DNA of 64,000 nucleotides from a bacterium (GTDB lineage: Bacteria > Oederibacteriota > JAAXVQ01 > JAUVAV01): the NCBI GenBank assembly GCA_021108215.1, contig JAIORK010000032.1, positions 1 through 64,000 of the forward strand, written 5' to 3'. Within the stretch, counting starts at the first letter, position 1; each line of letters opens with the position of its first letter. This document shows, in pieces, positions 16,924-27,115 of this stretch. The notes beneath the pieces were generated by a model. That model was not told the DNA's origin, did no database searches, and was given only the letters and a program-made list of their open reading frames with translations. A program made the position numbers and the translations under genes.

Positions 16924-17331
16924 ATGATACAAAAACATCAATGGGAAACAGATGGCGGTATTCATATCGGCAGGGCAGTGATTGCGGTTTTAGGCGGCAT
17001 TGCATTGGCTGTTATTATAGGACTGGTTGTCGGTATTTTGGTTAAATTTTTGTGGAATACGGTGATGGTCTCAACATTTGGATTGCCGGTGATTGGTTAC
17101 TGGCAGGCAGTCGGATTATTTATTCTGGGTAAAATATTGTTTGGTATTAGGCCGCACGACAAAGGTGATGGACATCGCGATGGAATACATCGTAAAATTC
17201 ATCGCTGGATAGGTGTGAATAAAGAGAAAGTTGATGATGGCGAAGCGTTTAAAAAGTATTGGAGGGAAGAAGGCGAGCAGGCGTATCAGCGGTTTTTAGA
17301 GGAACAGGAACAAGATAATTTGAATAAGTGA
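16924..17331 (+). CDS. Small two-helix membrane protein next to the sigma factor
   Basis: A 135-aa protein with two hydrophobic stretches (about residues 15-45 and 52-73) and a charged C-terminal tail containing KKYWREEGEQAYQRFL. I do not recognise a named family. Its position 4 bp after an ECF sigma gene suggests a membrane partner that could act as an anti-sigma protein, but no standard anti-sigma motif (such as HxxxCxxC) is seen. Confidence 0.65.
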   Translation: MIQKHQWETDGGIHIGRAVIAVLGGIALAVIIGLVVGILVKFLWNTVMVSTFGLPVIGYWQAVGLFILGKILFGIRPHDKGDGHRDGIHRKIHRWIGVNKEKVDDGEAFKKYWREEGEQAYQRFLEEQEQDNLNK

Positions 17332-17397
17332 CATCGTATTGTTTGTGATACACTTGCATGGATTAATAGCTTTTTAGAATAGGTGGAGGAAAATAGC

Positions 17398-18894
17398 ATG
17401 AGACGAAAAGCACTATTTTATACAGTAGCGCTATGCCTGCTACCAGGCATCTCTGCTGCGGCTCAGGTAAATGAAGATGAGGTTCTTCGGGAAGTAATAA
17501 AAAACAATCGGGATATTGGTCAGGCCGTAGCGGATGTTCGGATTGCCAAAGCAACCGTTGAGCAAACATACGCCATGTTTGATCTTAAACTGGACGGCAC
17601 AATAAGTTACACTGAGATGCTCAACGATGTATCCGCAAGTGCATCCAGTCCTGAAGAAGCCAAAGTTTTTTCTTATGGACTTTCTTTATCGGAAAAGCTA
17701 ATGACTGCGGGTATTTTAAGTTTGGATTTCAGCAAGTCGCAGACAGATAATACATATGCTGCTCAAACAGGAACAGGTTATCCATCCGGGATTAACCCGA
17801 TGCACCAACCATCCATTTCGCTCATGTATACGCAACCGTTGATGAAAGGATTTTTGGGTCGGCCTGATTTGGCTGCGATTAAAATTGGAGAACTTAGCAT
17901 TGTTTTGGCAGAAAAAAAATTAATTCACAGGGTGTTGCAACAGGTGGATAGTCTGCAAAATGTTTTTATTAACATTGCATTGTCGCAGGAGGTTTTAAAA
18001 ATACAGCAGAGTTCTTTGGCATCGAATGAACGCTATTACCAACAGGCCAGACGCATGAAAAAGATTGGTTTGCGCGAAGAAAAAGATTTGCTGCAAACCA
18101 AAGCCGCGATGCTCAGTGCCAAGGCGCAGATTGTCCCTGCGCAGAATAATATTTTATCCGCCCAGGATACGTTTTTTAGTTTGGCAGGTCAGGATGCTCC
18201 CGAAAAAGTGTCCTGGCTGGTATTTGACGTTCATGCGCAAACAGAGGAATTAAAAGCATTGGACACACAATCGCTTCTGTTAGAAGAAGCTGAACAAATG
18301 TTGATTACACAACAACCCGCAGTTCATATGGCAAAGGTGTCGGTTGAAATGGCGGAAATAAGTCGAAAAATATCAGAGAATTCATCCTGGCCGGAATTGA
18401 ATGTTTTTGGCAAGTACGGGATGACCGGTACAGAAGAGGATGCAGGGGCCAGTTTTTCTGAATTACTCCGGAATGATTATAACGATGTTTTGGTGGGAAT
18501 GAATTTCACACTCTATTTACCCAATCGGGATAATTCGGGTGAATTGGAAAACAGGATCAGTGAATTGTCCAAAGCAAAAGATTCATATGAAGCACTGCGG
18601 TTAAGTACACGCATGCAAATTAGGGTTGCGCATCGTTCACTTTTGGCAGCCCGGGAGGATTTGCAGTTAAAGCAAGAGATCCGCCAAGCCTATGCGGGAA
18701 ACTTGACCATCCATAACCGGTATTTCAATCAGGGTCGGATTTCCGCTCGCGAGTTGTTACTCGCGGAGAGTGACTTACATCGGGCCAAACTTGGCGAAGT
18801 TCAGTCGTTTTATGAATTGGCGCGGGCAATCAATGACTGGAAAAGAATCAAAGGTGATTATCATTCGCTGGGTCAGGAATTTATAAAGGAGTAG
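17398..18894 (+). CDS. TolC family outer-membrane efflux protein
   Basis: A 498-aa protein with a signal peptide (MRRKALFYTVALCLLPG then SAAAQ) and two long repeated helical halves typical of outer-membrane efflux proteins (AQTEELKALDTQSLLLEEAEQMLITQQPAV region and the C-terminal RAINDWKRIKGDYH). It would form the trimeric exit duct for the RND pump encoded 4 bp downstream. GGAGG precedes ATG 17398. No adaptor protein gene sits beside it. Confidence 0.82.
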   Translation: MRRKALFYTVALCLLPGISAAAQVNEDEVLREVIKNNRDIGQAVADVRIAKATVEQTYAMFDLKLDGTISYTEMLNDVSASASSPEEAKVFSYGLSLSEKLMTAGILSLDFSKSQTDNTYAAQTGTGYPSGINPMHQPSISLMYTQPLMKGFLGRPDLAAIKIGELSIVLAEKKLIHRVLQQVDSLQNVFINIALSQEVLKIQQSSLASNERYYQQARRMKKIGLREEKDLLQTKAAMLSAKAQIVPAQNNILSAQDTFFSLAGQDAPEKVSWLVFDVHAQTEELKALDTQSLLLEEAEQMLITQQPAVHMAKVSVEMAEISRKISENSSWPELNVFGKYGMTGTEEDAGASFSELLRNDYNDVLVGMNFTLYLPNRDNSGELENRISELSKAKDSYEALRLSTRMQIRVAHRSLLAAREDLQLKQEIRQAYAGNLTIHNRYFNQGRISARELLLAESDLHRAKLGEVQSFYELARAINDWKRIKGDYHSLGQEFIKE

Positions 18895-18898
18895 CGTC

Positions 18899-21800
18899 AT
18901 GGGATTGATTCGATATTTTGTAGGTAAGCGCATTTTTGTTAATTTGGTTGTCTTGTTTGTAATGGTTGCCGGTATTTATACATTTGCCACTTCAGCCAAA
19001 GAAGTTTTTCCGCAAATTAAACTTGGCTATATTGTTGTCTCGGTGGTCTATCCGCAGGCGAGTTCCGGCGAAATTGAAAAATTGCTTACCATTCCGATAG
19101 AAAATGCCATTGAGGATGTGCGTGATATCAAGGAAATAACTTCGTGGTCAAGCGAAGGCTTGGCTATGATTGGTGTTGAATTGGAACCGGATGTTGCAGA
19201 TGTGAAATCCATTATGGATGATATTGAATCAGAAGTGAATAAGATTCAGGATTTGCCGGAGGATGCGCAAGATCCGGAAATTTTAGAAATTTCAACTGAT
19301 TTTTTTCCACTCATTAATCTTTCTGTATCCGGCGGAAAGGATTATACCCAGCTCCGTGAGGTTGCCACGCGTTTAGAAGAACGGCTGGAGGATGTCAAAG
19401 GCGTGGGCGAGATTGTTAAGACGGGATACTATGACCGGGCGATCTGGATTGATGTGGACAAGCACAAACTCTCCGAGTATGGGTTGACACTGTATAATTT
19501 TATCAATGTGCTGCGTGACCGGGATATTTCCATGCCGGCGGGGAATAAGGTGTTTGGAAATAAGGAATATGCGGTGCGCCTTACGCTGCCGCTTGAAACT
19601 GCGGAAGATGCCGGCAATGTTATCATCCGGTCCAATGACTGGGGGAAAAATGTCCGCGTCCACGATGTGGCGACTGTGACGGATGGCTTCCAGGATGAGG
19701 AGATGTATGTGCGCGCGCAAGGGGAGCGTGCGATTTTGATGGAGATTAAAAAACAGAAAAAACACGATACGATAAAAATGGTTAAGAACCTCCGGAAAAC
19801 GGTGGAGAAAATAAAAGCCGAATTGCCGGCCGGAGTGGAAATTTCTTTTTCTAATGATATGTCAATTTATTTAAAGAATCGTTTGGATGTTTTGTATTCG
19901 AACGGTTTTTTTGGCGCACTGCTGGTTTTAATTATGCTGATGCTGCTTCTTAGACCGTCGGTAGCTGTTTGGACAGCAGTCGGCATGCCGGTGGCATTTG
20001 CCATAGCAATTGTGGTGGCCCTGCGTTTGGGTATTGATATGAATATGATGTCCATCATGGGATACATCATGGTACTGGGTATGGTGGTGGATGACGCCAT
20101 CGTGGTGGGGGAAAATGTCCATCGACATATGGAAATGGGTGAGCCGCCTTTTGAGGCGGCAGTCAAAGGTGCCCAGGAAATGTTCCTGCCGGTGATGGCC
20201 TCGGTGGCCACAACCATTGCGGCTTTTTCACCCCTTATGCTGGTTGGCGGCATGATGGGGGAGTTTTTATCCTCGATTCCCAAAGTTATTATTATTGCCC
20301 TGGCAGCCTCGCTGTTTGAGTGCTTTTTTATCCTGCCTTCGCATCTGGCGGACTTTGTCAAACCTAAGAAACATATGGTGATGGAGGCAAAGCGGGGGCA
20401 TTGGTTTGATGCGCTGCGCGAATTATACGGAAAAATGTTGAACTGGGTATTGCATCGCCGGATCCTGTTTGCGGTTATGATTATACTGCTTATGATCGGG
20501 GTCACGATGCTGGAAGTTAGAAATGGTTTTGTGTTCACAGATGCGCAAATGCAGGAAATCAGTGTTGATCTAAAATTGAATAAAAACTATTCAGTGGATG
20601 ACACTGAAAAAGTTATTATCAGGATGGAAAAACAGATCTTGGGAATGCTCTCGAAAAAAGATCTGGATGTTGTCAACAGCTATATTGGGATGGCGAATGA
20701 TCGCCATGGGCCGCCGCGTTTTGCACCCAATTTGGCGCAGATAACAATCTTGCTGCATATTGAGGACAAACGCGAGACCAAGGATGCCAACCAGATTGTG
20801 AATGCTTTGCGCGAACGCATCGGAAAACCCAAGGGTGTGCGTGATATCCAGATTGAGGCTGTCAAAGGCGGGCCGCCCACTGGATCGGCCATTGATGTTA
20901 AAGTAATCGGCGGATCGTATGAGCAACTTCTGGAAGTTTCAAATGATTTAATTGTTCAGGCTAAAAAGATTGAAATGCCGGTCAAAGGAAAGCTCAAACC
21001 AGGGGAACCCGGAACATTTTATCCGGTGACGGATATTAAAACCGATTTTGAAGAGGGTAAAAGTGAGATCCGGTTGGTGGTGGATGAAGCCAAAGCCAGT
21101 CTGGCAGGGGTGAGCCTGTCACAGGCAGGTACCCTGCTGCGTGCGGCGATTGCCGGGATTGAGTTGAAAACACTCAAGAAACTCGGCGAAGATGTGGCTG
21201 TTATGGTGCGAGTCAACGAGCAATCCATTTCCACATTGGATGAACTGCTGGATTTGCGTGTTCCCAACAACAGGGGAAACCGGATTTTAATGCGGGAGAT
21301 CGTCACCGTGGAGCGGGGTACTGCGTATTCCACCCTGGTGCATAAGAATGGTCGGCGGACAATTTCGGTAATCGGTTCTGTGGATCAGATAAAGACCAAT
21401 GTCAATGCCGTAAACCAGAAGATAAGCGAGCTGTTGGAGACGTTGAAAAAGAAATATACGACGACAGCGTTTGAGATTGGTGGGGAGCAAAAAGAAATGA
21501 TGGAAGGTTTCATGGACTTGGCCCGCGCATTCCTGATCGCGATTTTTTTGATTTTTATTATTCTGGCAACCCTGTTTAATTCTGTGATCCAGCCGTTGAT
21601 CATCATGCTGGCCATTCCATTTGGTTTTATCGGTGTCATGCTGACCCTCTTGCTCCACGGGATGCCGATCTCCTTTATGGCGTTCATGGGTTTTATCGGA
21701 TTATCCGGTGTGGTGGTGAATGATTCTTTGATTCTGGTATCTTTTGTCAACAACCTGATCAAGGACGGCAAGCCCGTGGAGGAGGCGGTGATTGAGGGCG

Positions 21801-22171
21801 CCAAGACCAGATTGCGGCCGGTAATTTTGACCACCGTGACCACCGCAGTTGGTCTTTTTCCGCTGGCCTACGGATGGTTCGGCGGGGAAGAGCCCTTTAT
21901 TCGTCCCATGGCGATTGTCTTTTCCTGGGGTTTGGTGTTTGCCACGATTGTCACCTTGTTTATTATTCCCTGTTTTTGGGTTATTGTGAAAAATATGCGT
22001 GTTGTTATGATGAGGATTGTGAAAAAGGATAAGACGATTCCGATTTTTTTCTCGAAAAAGGAATGGTTGTTGAAAAAACATGAGGCAGCCCGGAGTGCAA
22101 TTTCGGAAAAAGAAAAATTGGGCACAGCGACAAAGAAAAAAGTTGTATCCAGAAAAAGAAAAAAAACATAG
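18899..22171 (+). CDS. RND superfamily efflux transporter
   Basis: A 1090-aa inner-membrane proton-driven pump of the AcrB/CzcA-like type. The first helix is residues 12-30, the porter domains follow, and the central helix with VVDDAIVVGENVHRHM (Asp pair near residues 398-399) is the proton relay of the family. The second half repeats the fold. The Lys/Arg-rich tail (KKKVVSRKRKKT) is unusual. It starts 4 bp after the TolC-like gene. The substrate is not predictable; no periplasmic adaptor gene is in the window. Confidence 0.9.
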   Translation: MGLIRYFVGKRIFVNLVVLFVMVAGIYTFATSAKEVFPQIKLGYIVVSVVYPQASSGEIEKLLTIPIENAIEDVRDIKEITSWSSEGLAMIGVELEPDVADVKSIMDDIESEVNKIQDLPEDAQDPEILEISTDFFPLINLSVSGGKDYTQLREVATRLEERLEDVKGVGEIVKTGYYDRAIWIDVDKHKLSEYGLTLYNFINVLRDRDISMPAGNKVFGNKEYAVRLTLPLETAEDAGNVIIRSNDWGKNVRVHDVATVTDGFQDEEMYVRAQGERAILMEIKKQKKHDTIKMVKNLRKTVEKIKAELPAGVEISFSNDMSIYLKNRLDVLYSNGFFGALLVLIMLMLLLRPSVAVWTAVGMPVAFAIAIVVALRLGIDMNMMSIMGYIMVLGMVVDDAIVVGENVHRHMEMGEPPFEAAVKGAQEMFLPVMASVATTIAAFSPLMLVGGMMGEFLSSIPKVIIIALAASLFECFFILPSHLADFVKPKKHMVMEAKRGHWFDALRELYGKMLNWVLHRRILFAVMIILLMIGVTMLEVRNGFVFTDAQMQEISVDLKLNKNYSVDDTEKVIIRMEKQILGMLSKKDLDVVNSYIGMANDRHGPPRFAPNLAQITILLHIEDKRETKDANQIVNALRERIGKPKGVRDIQIEAVKGGPPTGSAIDVKVIGGSYEQLLEVSNDLIVQAKKIEMPVKGKLKPGEPGTFYPVTDIKTDFEEGKSEIRLVVDEAKASLAGVSLSQAGTLLRAAIAGIELKTLKKLGEDVAVMVRVNEQSISTLDELLDLRVPNNRGNRILMREIVTVERGTAYSTLVHKNGRRTISVIGSVDQIKTNVNAVNQKISELLETLKKKYTTTAFEIGGEQKEMMEGFMDLARAFLIAIFLIFIILATLFNSVIQPLIIMLAIPFGFIGVMLTLLLHGMPISFMAFMGFIGLSGVVVNDSLILVSFVNNLIKDGKPVEEAVIEGAKTRLRPVILTTVTTAVGLFPLAYGWFGGEEPFIRPMAIVFSWGLVFATIVTLFIIPCFWVIVKNMRVVMMRIVKKDKTIPIFFSKKEWLLKKHEAARSAISEKEKLGTATKKKVVSRKRKKT

Positions 22172-22390
22172 TACGCTTTCAGAAAAAATCGTCTTCGCAG
22201 AGATCCAATATGCTCCGGGCTTAAGCATAGACCAAAATTACCGGTCATAGCAGCTTTATGACTCGATTGCCCGGAATGAATCAGACTTGCTTTTTTTTAT
22301 GAAAAGACAGAAAATACCTGCGGTTTTAATTCAGCAAATTCTTTGGCAGTTGCCGCTGTTCAACCTAATAAAACTTGAAAGGAAATTACC

Positions 22391-24031
22391 ATGTCATCAC
22401 TCACACAATCGCCAATCTGGAAAAAATTAATCGATCAGTATGAAAAAACCAAATCAATCCAGATGCGGGATCAGTTCAAGACTGACGCAAATCGCTTTGC
22501 CGACTATTCCATTCAGTATCAAGATATGGTGTTTGATTATTCTAAAAACCGAATTGACGATCAGACCCTGGCGCTGCTGATTGAGCTGGCACAGCAGGCC
22601 GGCGTACCGGATAAAATTCAGGCCATGTTTTCCGGGGAGGCGATCAACCGCACAGAGGGGCGGGCGGTGTTGCATACAGCATTGCGCAACCGGTCCAATC
22701 GTCCGGTGCAAGTGGCGGGTGGGGATGTAATGCCCAGGGTCAATGCCGTGCTTGCGCAGATGCGCAGGTTTACCGAGGAGGTAAGGGAAGGAGAGTGGAA
22801 AGGGTATACCGGCAAAGCAATTACCGATGTCGTGAATATCGGTATTGGTGGTTCGGATCTGGGTCCGCAGATGGTGGTTTCAGCTTTGACACCTTATATC
22901 AAACCCGGACTAAACTTTCATTTTGTTTCCAATGTAGACGGTACGCATATTGCTGAAACACTGAAGCAGGTTTCGCCCGAAACCACGCTTTTTTTAATTG
23001 CCTCTAAAACCTTCACCACCCTGGAAACCATGGCCAACGCCAATTCAGCGCGGGAATGGTTTTTGAAAAATGCCGAAGACGAGAAAGCGATTGCCAAGCA
23101 TTTTGCCGCCATGTCCACCAACAGTCAAGCGGTCTCTCAATTCGGGATTGATATCAAAAATATGTTTGAGTTCTGGGATTGGGTTGGAGGGCGGTACTCG
23201 CTCTGGTCAGCCATCGGTATTTCCATCGCTATTGCCATTGGCATGGATGGGTTTGAAGCGTTGCTGCAAGGCGCGCATGATATGGATGAGCATTTTTGCA
23301 CGGCCCCGTTGGATAAGAATATCCCGGTGATAATGGCGGTTTTAGGGATATGGTATAACAATTTTTATCATGCCCAAAGTCATGCCATTTTACCCTATAA
23401 TCAATATATGAATCGTTTTCCTGCCTATTTTCAGCAGGGTGATATGGAAAGTAACGGCAAGAGTGTCACCATAAACGGTGACTGGGTTGATTATTCGACC
23501 GGGCCGATTATTTGGGGGGAACCGGGTACCAATGGCCAACATGCATTTTATCAATTGATTCATCAGGGTACTAAGTTGATTCCCTGCGATTTTTTAGCCT
23601 CGGCCCAGCCCCGGAATCCTCTCGGCGAGCACCATGTTTTTTTACTTGCGAATTTTATTGCCCAGACAGAGGCGCTCATGCAGGGGAAATCAGAGGCAGA
23701 GGTGCGCCGGGAATTGGAAACCCAGGGGATATCCGGTGAGACGTTGGATAGATTGGCGCGTGCCAAGACATTTAAAGGAAATATCCCATCAAATACTTTT
23801 TTCTTTAAGAAACTTGATCCGCAAACCCTGGGGGCCTTAATAGCCATGTACGAGCATAAGATATTTACTCAAGGTATTATTTGGGAAATCAACTCCTATG
23901 ATCAAATGGGGGTGGAATTGGGCAAGGTGTTGGCAAAGGCGATTATTCCGGAATTAAAAAGTGCCGAAACGATTGTCAACCACGACAGCTCAACCAATGG
24001 ACTTATTGATTTTTATAAAAAAATGAAATAA
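22391..24031 (+). CDS. pgi: Glucose-6-phosphate isomerase
   Basis: Interconverts glucose-6-P and fructose-6-P in glycolysis. The 546-aa length is right. Signature blocks: [16 protein letters not shown] (~residues 149-163), [33 protein letters not shown], and [28 protein letters not shown] precedes ATG 22391. The glycolytic gpmA lies 2 kb downstream. Confidence 0.97.
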   Translation: MSSLTQSPIWKKLIDQYEKTKSIQMRDQFKTDANRFADYSIQYQDMVFDYSKNRIDDQTLALLIELAQQAGVPDKIQAMFSGEAINRTEGRAVLHTALRNRSNRPVQVAGGDVMPRVNAVLAQMRRFTEEVREGEWKGYTGKAITDVVNIGIGGSDLGPQMVVSALTPYIKPGLNFHFVSNVDGTHIAETLKQVSPETTLFLIASKTFTTLETMANANSAREWFLKNAEDEKAIAKHFAAMSTNSQAVSQFGIDIKNMFEFWDWVGGRYSLWSAIGISIAIAIGMDGFEALLQGAHDMDEHFCTAPLDKNIPVIMAVLGIWYNNFYHAQSHAILPYNQYMNRFPAYFQQGDMESNGKSVTINGDWVDYSTGPIIWGEPGTNGQHAFYQLIHQGTKLIPCDFLASAQPRNPLGEHHVFLLANFIAQTEALMQGKSEAEVRRELETQGISGETLDRLARAKTFKGNIPSNTFFFKKLDPQTLGALIAMYEHKIFTQGIIWEINSYDQMGVELGKVLAKAIIPELKSAETIVNHDSSTNGLIDFYKKMK

Positions 24032-24151
24032 TTTTTTAGAGGCAATAATACTGACCGTGTGGCGTTGTTTTTGAAGCCTTAAGGACATTAAAAATGAGGT
24101 GTTGTAAAAACATATAGACGTATAAAGGGTTTTTGGGAAAAAGGCGTGAAT

Positions 24152-24180
24152 TTGTTTTTCGGTATTTCATGTGCTATACT
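24152..24180 (+). promoter_or_regulatory. Promoter before a small ORF
   Basis: TTGTTT (24152-24157) and TATACT (24175-24180) are 17 bp apart, just upstream of the small basic ORF at 24216. A moderate sigma70 match found by eye. Confidence 0.4.
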
Positions 24181-24215
24181 TACAGTAACAGAACAAAGCC
24201 AAGGTGGTGATGGAA

Positions 24216-24419
24216 ATGTTACCCATGCCGAATACAGAAAAAAATTATCTCGTGCTTTTAAACAAAGCTTCCTTGGACCTGGTTCGCGCGGTTGAACGCG
24301 AAAAATTACGTCGTGCATTTATCAAGGCCGTAACCAAACAGACGCGCCGCTGGGAGAAAATTTTAGGATTTCTCAAGAACAGGTGGCCCAAACGCCAAGC
24401 TGCTTTTTATAGAAATTAA
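24216..24419 (+). CDS. Small basic protein of unknown function
   Basis: A 67-aa Lys/Arg-rich, mainly helical product (LVRAVEREKLRRAFIKAV, KILGFLKNRWPKRQAAFY). Supported by an upstream promoter-like pair, AGGTGG 8 bp before ATG 24216, and a terminator just after it. No family recognised. It could be spurious, but its position between a promoter and a terminator is against that. Confidence 0.45.
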   Translation: MLPMPNTEKNYLVLLNKASLDLVRAVEREKLRRAFIKAVTKQTRRWEKILGFLKNRWPKRQAAFYRN

Positions 24420-24447
24420 TCAATAACATTTTATATTTGGTTTTAAG

Positions 24448-24509
24448 AGCGCTTTTTCTGAAAATCGCAGCCTGTTTTAAGGGGCGATAAGGTAAAAGCG
24501 CTTTTTTTT
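24448..24509 (+). terminator. Hairpin with T-run after the small ORF
   Basis: AGCGCTTTT (24448-24456) pairs with AAAAGCGCT (24494-24502), ATCGC/GCGAT adds an inner stem, and a run of eight T residues (24502-24509) follows. It also separates the plus-strand small gene from the minus-strand BaiN-type gene. Confidence 0.65.
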
Positions 24510-24536
24510 GTAGATAGCCATCCCGGACCAGATGCC

Positions 24537-25772
24537 CTAGCGAGCACGTATTTTTAATCCATGCGCCGCCAGCGCTCCGGTGGACCAGGCAGCCTGGAGA
24601 TCATACCCGCCGCTATCACCATCAATGTCCAGCACCTCGCCGGCAAAAAAGAGCCCTTTGACCAGGCGTGATGCCATGGTCTTGGGATTGACTTCATCCA
24701 GGCAGATACCGCCGCAGGTTACCATGGCTGTAGAAAAATCCCCGAGGTTTTTAATCTTAAGCGGAAATGCAGATAAGTATCGGAAAAGTTCATTTTGTTT
24801 TATCCGGCTTAATTGTGCGAGTAAAAGATCAGGATTGATTTTGGCAAGGAGGAGCATTTTATTGCCCAGGGCCTGCGTGGGGGCATATTGGCTGAACCAC
24901 TGCCGAATTTTCAGACTACCTTTTTGTTGAATTTCTGCAAGCCACTCCGGTTTATACACTTCAGGATTTTTTGTTCCCAGGAAAGAGAGACAGACAGTGT
25001 CCCCTGAGCGTGCATAGCGGGAAAGGTTATGGACGACCGGACCAGACAGTCCCTGGTGGGTTATCACCATATCGCCGGTAAGGGATTTGGTTTTTTTGCC
25101 GGCATGCCAAAGCGAGAGCGGCAGATCCTGAAAGGAGGTTCCGGCCAGATCGGCCAAAGGGTGGTTTCGAAGGATAAAAGACGTTAGTCCCGGTTTGGGA
25201 GGAACAACATGATGTCCAAAGGATTGCGCCAGGGCATAACCATCGCCGGTTGACCCGGTTGCAGGATAGGATTGCCCGCCTGTGGTAATTACAATTTGGT
25301 CTGCATGATAGCTTTTGGTTGGTGTGGAAATAGAAAATTTATTTGAGGTATGCCGGTGAAGATGTTTCACGTTTTGGTTAAAGTGGATTGTAATGTTGCT
25401 CATTTTGCACTGTTGTATCAGGATATTTAAAATATCCCGGGCTTTACGGGATTGGGGAAAAACCTTGCCGTTTTTTTCCACCACGTCAGGTAAAATGCCA
25501 TTATGTTTAAAGAAATGAATAATTGCTTGATTGCTAAAATGGTAAAGTGCGGGTTTTAAAAATCGGCCGTGATCACCGTAAGCCGAGAGAAAATCAGTCA
25601 GCGGCCGATTATTGGTGAAGTTGCATTGTCCCGACCCGCTAAGCAATAGTTTTTGACCTGGGGAGGACTGCTTTTCTAAAATGAGAATACGTGTTGTATT
25701 TGTGGCTGCCTGCAGGGCGGTAAACAATCCGGCGGGTCCGGCACCGATAATAATTATGTCATAAAGGGGCAT
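24537..25772 (-). CDS. BaiN/YhiN-type NAD(P)/FAD-dependent oxidoreductase
   Basis: A 411-aa flavoprotein with the N-terminal Rossmann motif IIIIGAGPAGLFTALQAA, LLLSGSGQCNFTN typical of the HI0933/YhiN family, VVEKNGKVFPQS, TGGQSYPATGSTGDGY, and the C-terminal GLFFAGEVLDIDGDSGGYDLQAAWSTG. The family includes an enzyme of bile-acid metabolism but most members have no known substrate. The start at 25772 has GAGGAT upstream; the frame to 25802 adds ten residues without a site. It is monocistronic. Confidence 0.88.
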   Translation of the reverse strand: MPLYDIIIIGAGPAGLFTALQAATNTTRILILEKQSSPGQKLLLSGSGQCNFTNNRPLTDFLSAYGDHGRFLKPALYHFSNQAIIHFFKHNGILPDVVEKNGKVFPQSRKARDILNILIQQCKMSNITIHFNQNVKHLHRHTSNKFSISTPTKSYHADQIVITTGGQSYPATGSTGDGYALAQSFGHHVVPPKPGLTSFILRNHPLADLAGTSFQDLPLSLWHAGKKTKSLTGDMVITHQGLSGPVVHNLSRYARSGDTVCLSFLGTKNPEVYKPEWLAEIQQKGSLKIRQWFSQYAPTQALGNKMLLLAKINPDLLLAQLSRIKQNELFRYLSAFPLKIKNLGDFSTAMVTCGGICLDEVNPKTMASRLVKGLFFAGEVLDIDGDSGGYDLQAAWSTGALAAHGLKIRAR

Positions 25773-26101
25773 AGGTATCCTCGTACTGTGTTTTGACAAC
25801 ATTACTGTTCAAATTAAGCAAGCATTCTGTTTCCCGAGTGCATGGAGAGCTTACTTTTAAAGAAAACTGATACTGTAACCACACGTCAGAGCCGGATTTG
25901 ACGATAAGGTTCCATGCTGTTTTAATTAAACTTGAGATGCGTCCTGCATCCGCCTAAAAATAAGCCATCCATGCGATCCAACGAGTTGCTGTTTTTCTTA
26001 ATTTGGACAGTGGTGTTTAATACTATACGCGAAAAGTGATTTGTGTTTGATAAAAATTCATAGGTTATACCCTGGTTTGTGGTTTTTTATATTTTTCTCC
26101 T

Positions 26102-26128
26102 TTTACAATCAGATCAGTATGCTATAAT
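26102..26128 (+). promoter_or_regulatory. Probable gpmA promoter
   Basis: A perfect -10 box TATAAT lies at 26123-26128. The best -35 candidate is TTTACA at 26102-26107, only 15 bp away, so it is weak. The rest of the 25773-26170 gap shows no gene or repeat that I can support. Confidence 0.5.
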
Positions 26129-26170
26129 TCGACCGTTTTTAAATTATTGTATGTTTTGGAGGGGAAAACT

Positions 26171-26923
26171 ATGACAACAAAACTGGTTATGCTGCGGCAC
26201 GGTCAAAGTACCTGGAATTTGGAGAATAAATTTACCGGATGGACCGATGTGGATCTTTCCGAGCAGGGCTTACAGGAGGCGCATGCTGCGGGGAAATTAC
26301 TGCAAGCAGAAGGATTTACCTTTGATGTGGCCTATACCTCGGTTTTGAAGCGTGCCATTCGGACACTCTGGATTACCCAGGATGAGATGGACCTGATGTG
26401 GGTCCCGGTAATCCGTACCTGGCGACTTAATGAAAGGCATTACGGCGCTTTGCAGGGGTTAAATAAAGCAGAGACCGCTGAAAAATTTGGTGATGAGCAG
26501 GTAAAAATTTGGCGGCGTAGTTATGATATTCCACCGGAGGTTTTGGACGAATCAGACACAAGACATCCGAAGTATGATTCGCGCTATGCCAATCTCTCGT
26601 CCGATGAATTGCCGGCAACCGAAGATTTGAAAACCACATTGGAAAGAGTACTGCCTTATTGGGAGGAGACCATATTTCCCGAGATTAAGGCAGGGAAAAA
26701 AGTGCTGATCGCCGCACACGGTAATTCATTACGCGCATTGGTGAAACATCTGGATGGCGTGAGTGACGAAGAAATTGTGAAATTGAACATACCCACCGGT
26801 GTGCCGCTGGTCTATGAATTGGATGATCAATTTAAGGTGATTAAGCACTATTATCTGGGTGATCCAGAGGCAATTGCGCAGGCCCAGGCAGCGGTAGCGG
26901 CCCAGGGATCGGCTAAGAAATAA
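26171..26923 (+). CDS. gpmA: 2,3-bisphosphoglycerate-dependent phosphoglycerate mutase
   Basis: Glycolytic interconversion of 3- and 2-phosphoglycerate. The 250-aa length is standard. Catalytic motif LRHGQSTWN (phospho-His near residue 8-9) and the second His in [16 protein letters not shown]; the family blocks [15 protein letters not shown] and [15 protein letters not shown] are present. The Ala/Gln-rich tail is lineage-specific. GGAGGGG lies ahead of ATG 26171. Confidence 0.96.
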   Translation: MTTKLVMLRHGQSTWNLENKFTGWTDVDLSEQGLQEAHAAGKLLQAEGFTFDVAYTSVLKRAIRTLWITQDEMDLMWVPVIRTWRLNERHYGALQGLNKAETAEKFGDEQVKIWRRSYDIPPEVLDESDTRHPKYDSRYANLSSDELPATEDLKTTLERVLPYWEETIFPEIKAGKKVLIAAHGNSLRALVKHLDGVSDEEIVKLNIPTGVPLVYELDDQFKVIKHYYLGDPEAIAQAQAAVAAQGSAKK

Positions 26924-26992
26924 ATTATTGCAGGCGTTGACATTCGAAGAGTGATATGTTAAAGTCCTGCCTCATCTTGGGAAAATATTGAT

Positions 26993-27067
<75 letters not shown>

Positions 27068-27072
27068 CAATA

Positions 27073-27115
27073 AGAAAAGCCCCACACCAACAAGGTGTGG
27101 GGCTTTTCTGTTTTT
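27073..27115. terminator. Terminator between tRNA-fMet and the REC gene
   Basis: AGAAAAGCCCCACACC (27073-27088) pairs with GGTGTGGGGCTTTTCT (27094-27109), loop AACAA, with T-run to 27115 and an A-rich left arm. It can serve tRNA-fMet on the plus strand and the response-regulator operon that ends here on the minus strand. Confidence 0.9.
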
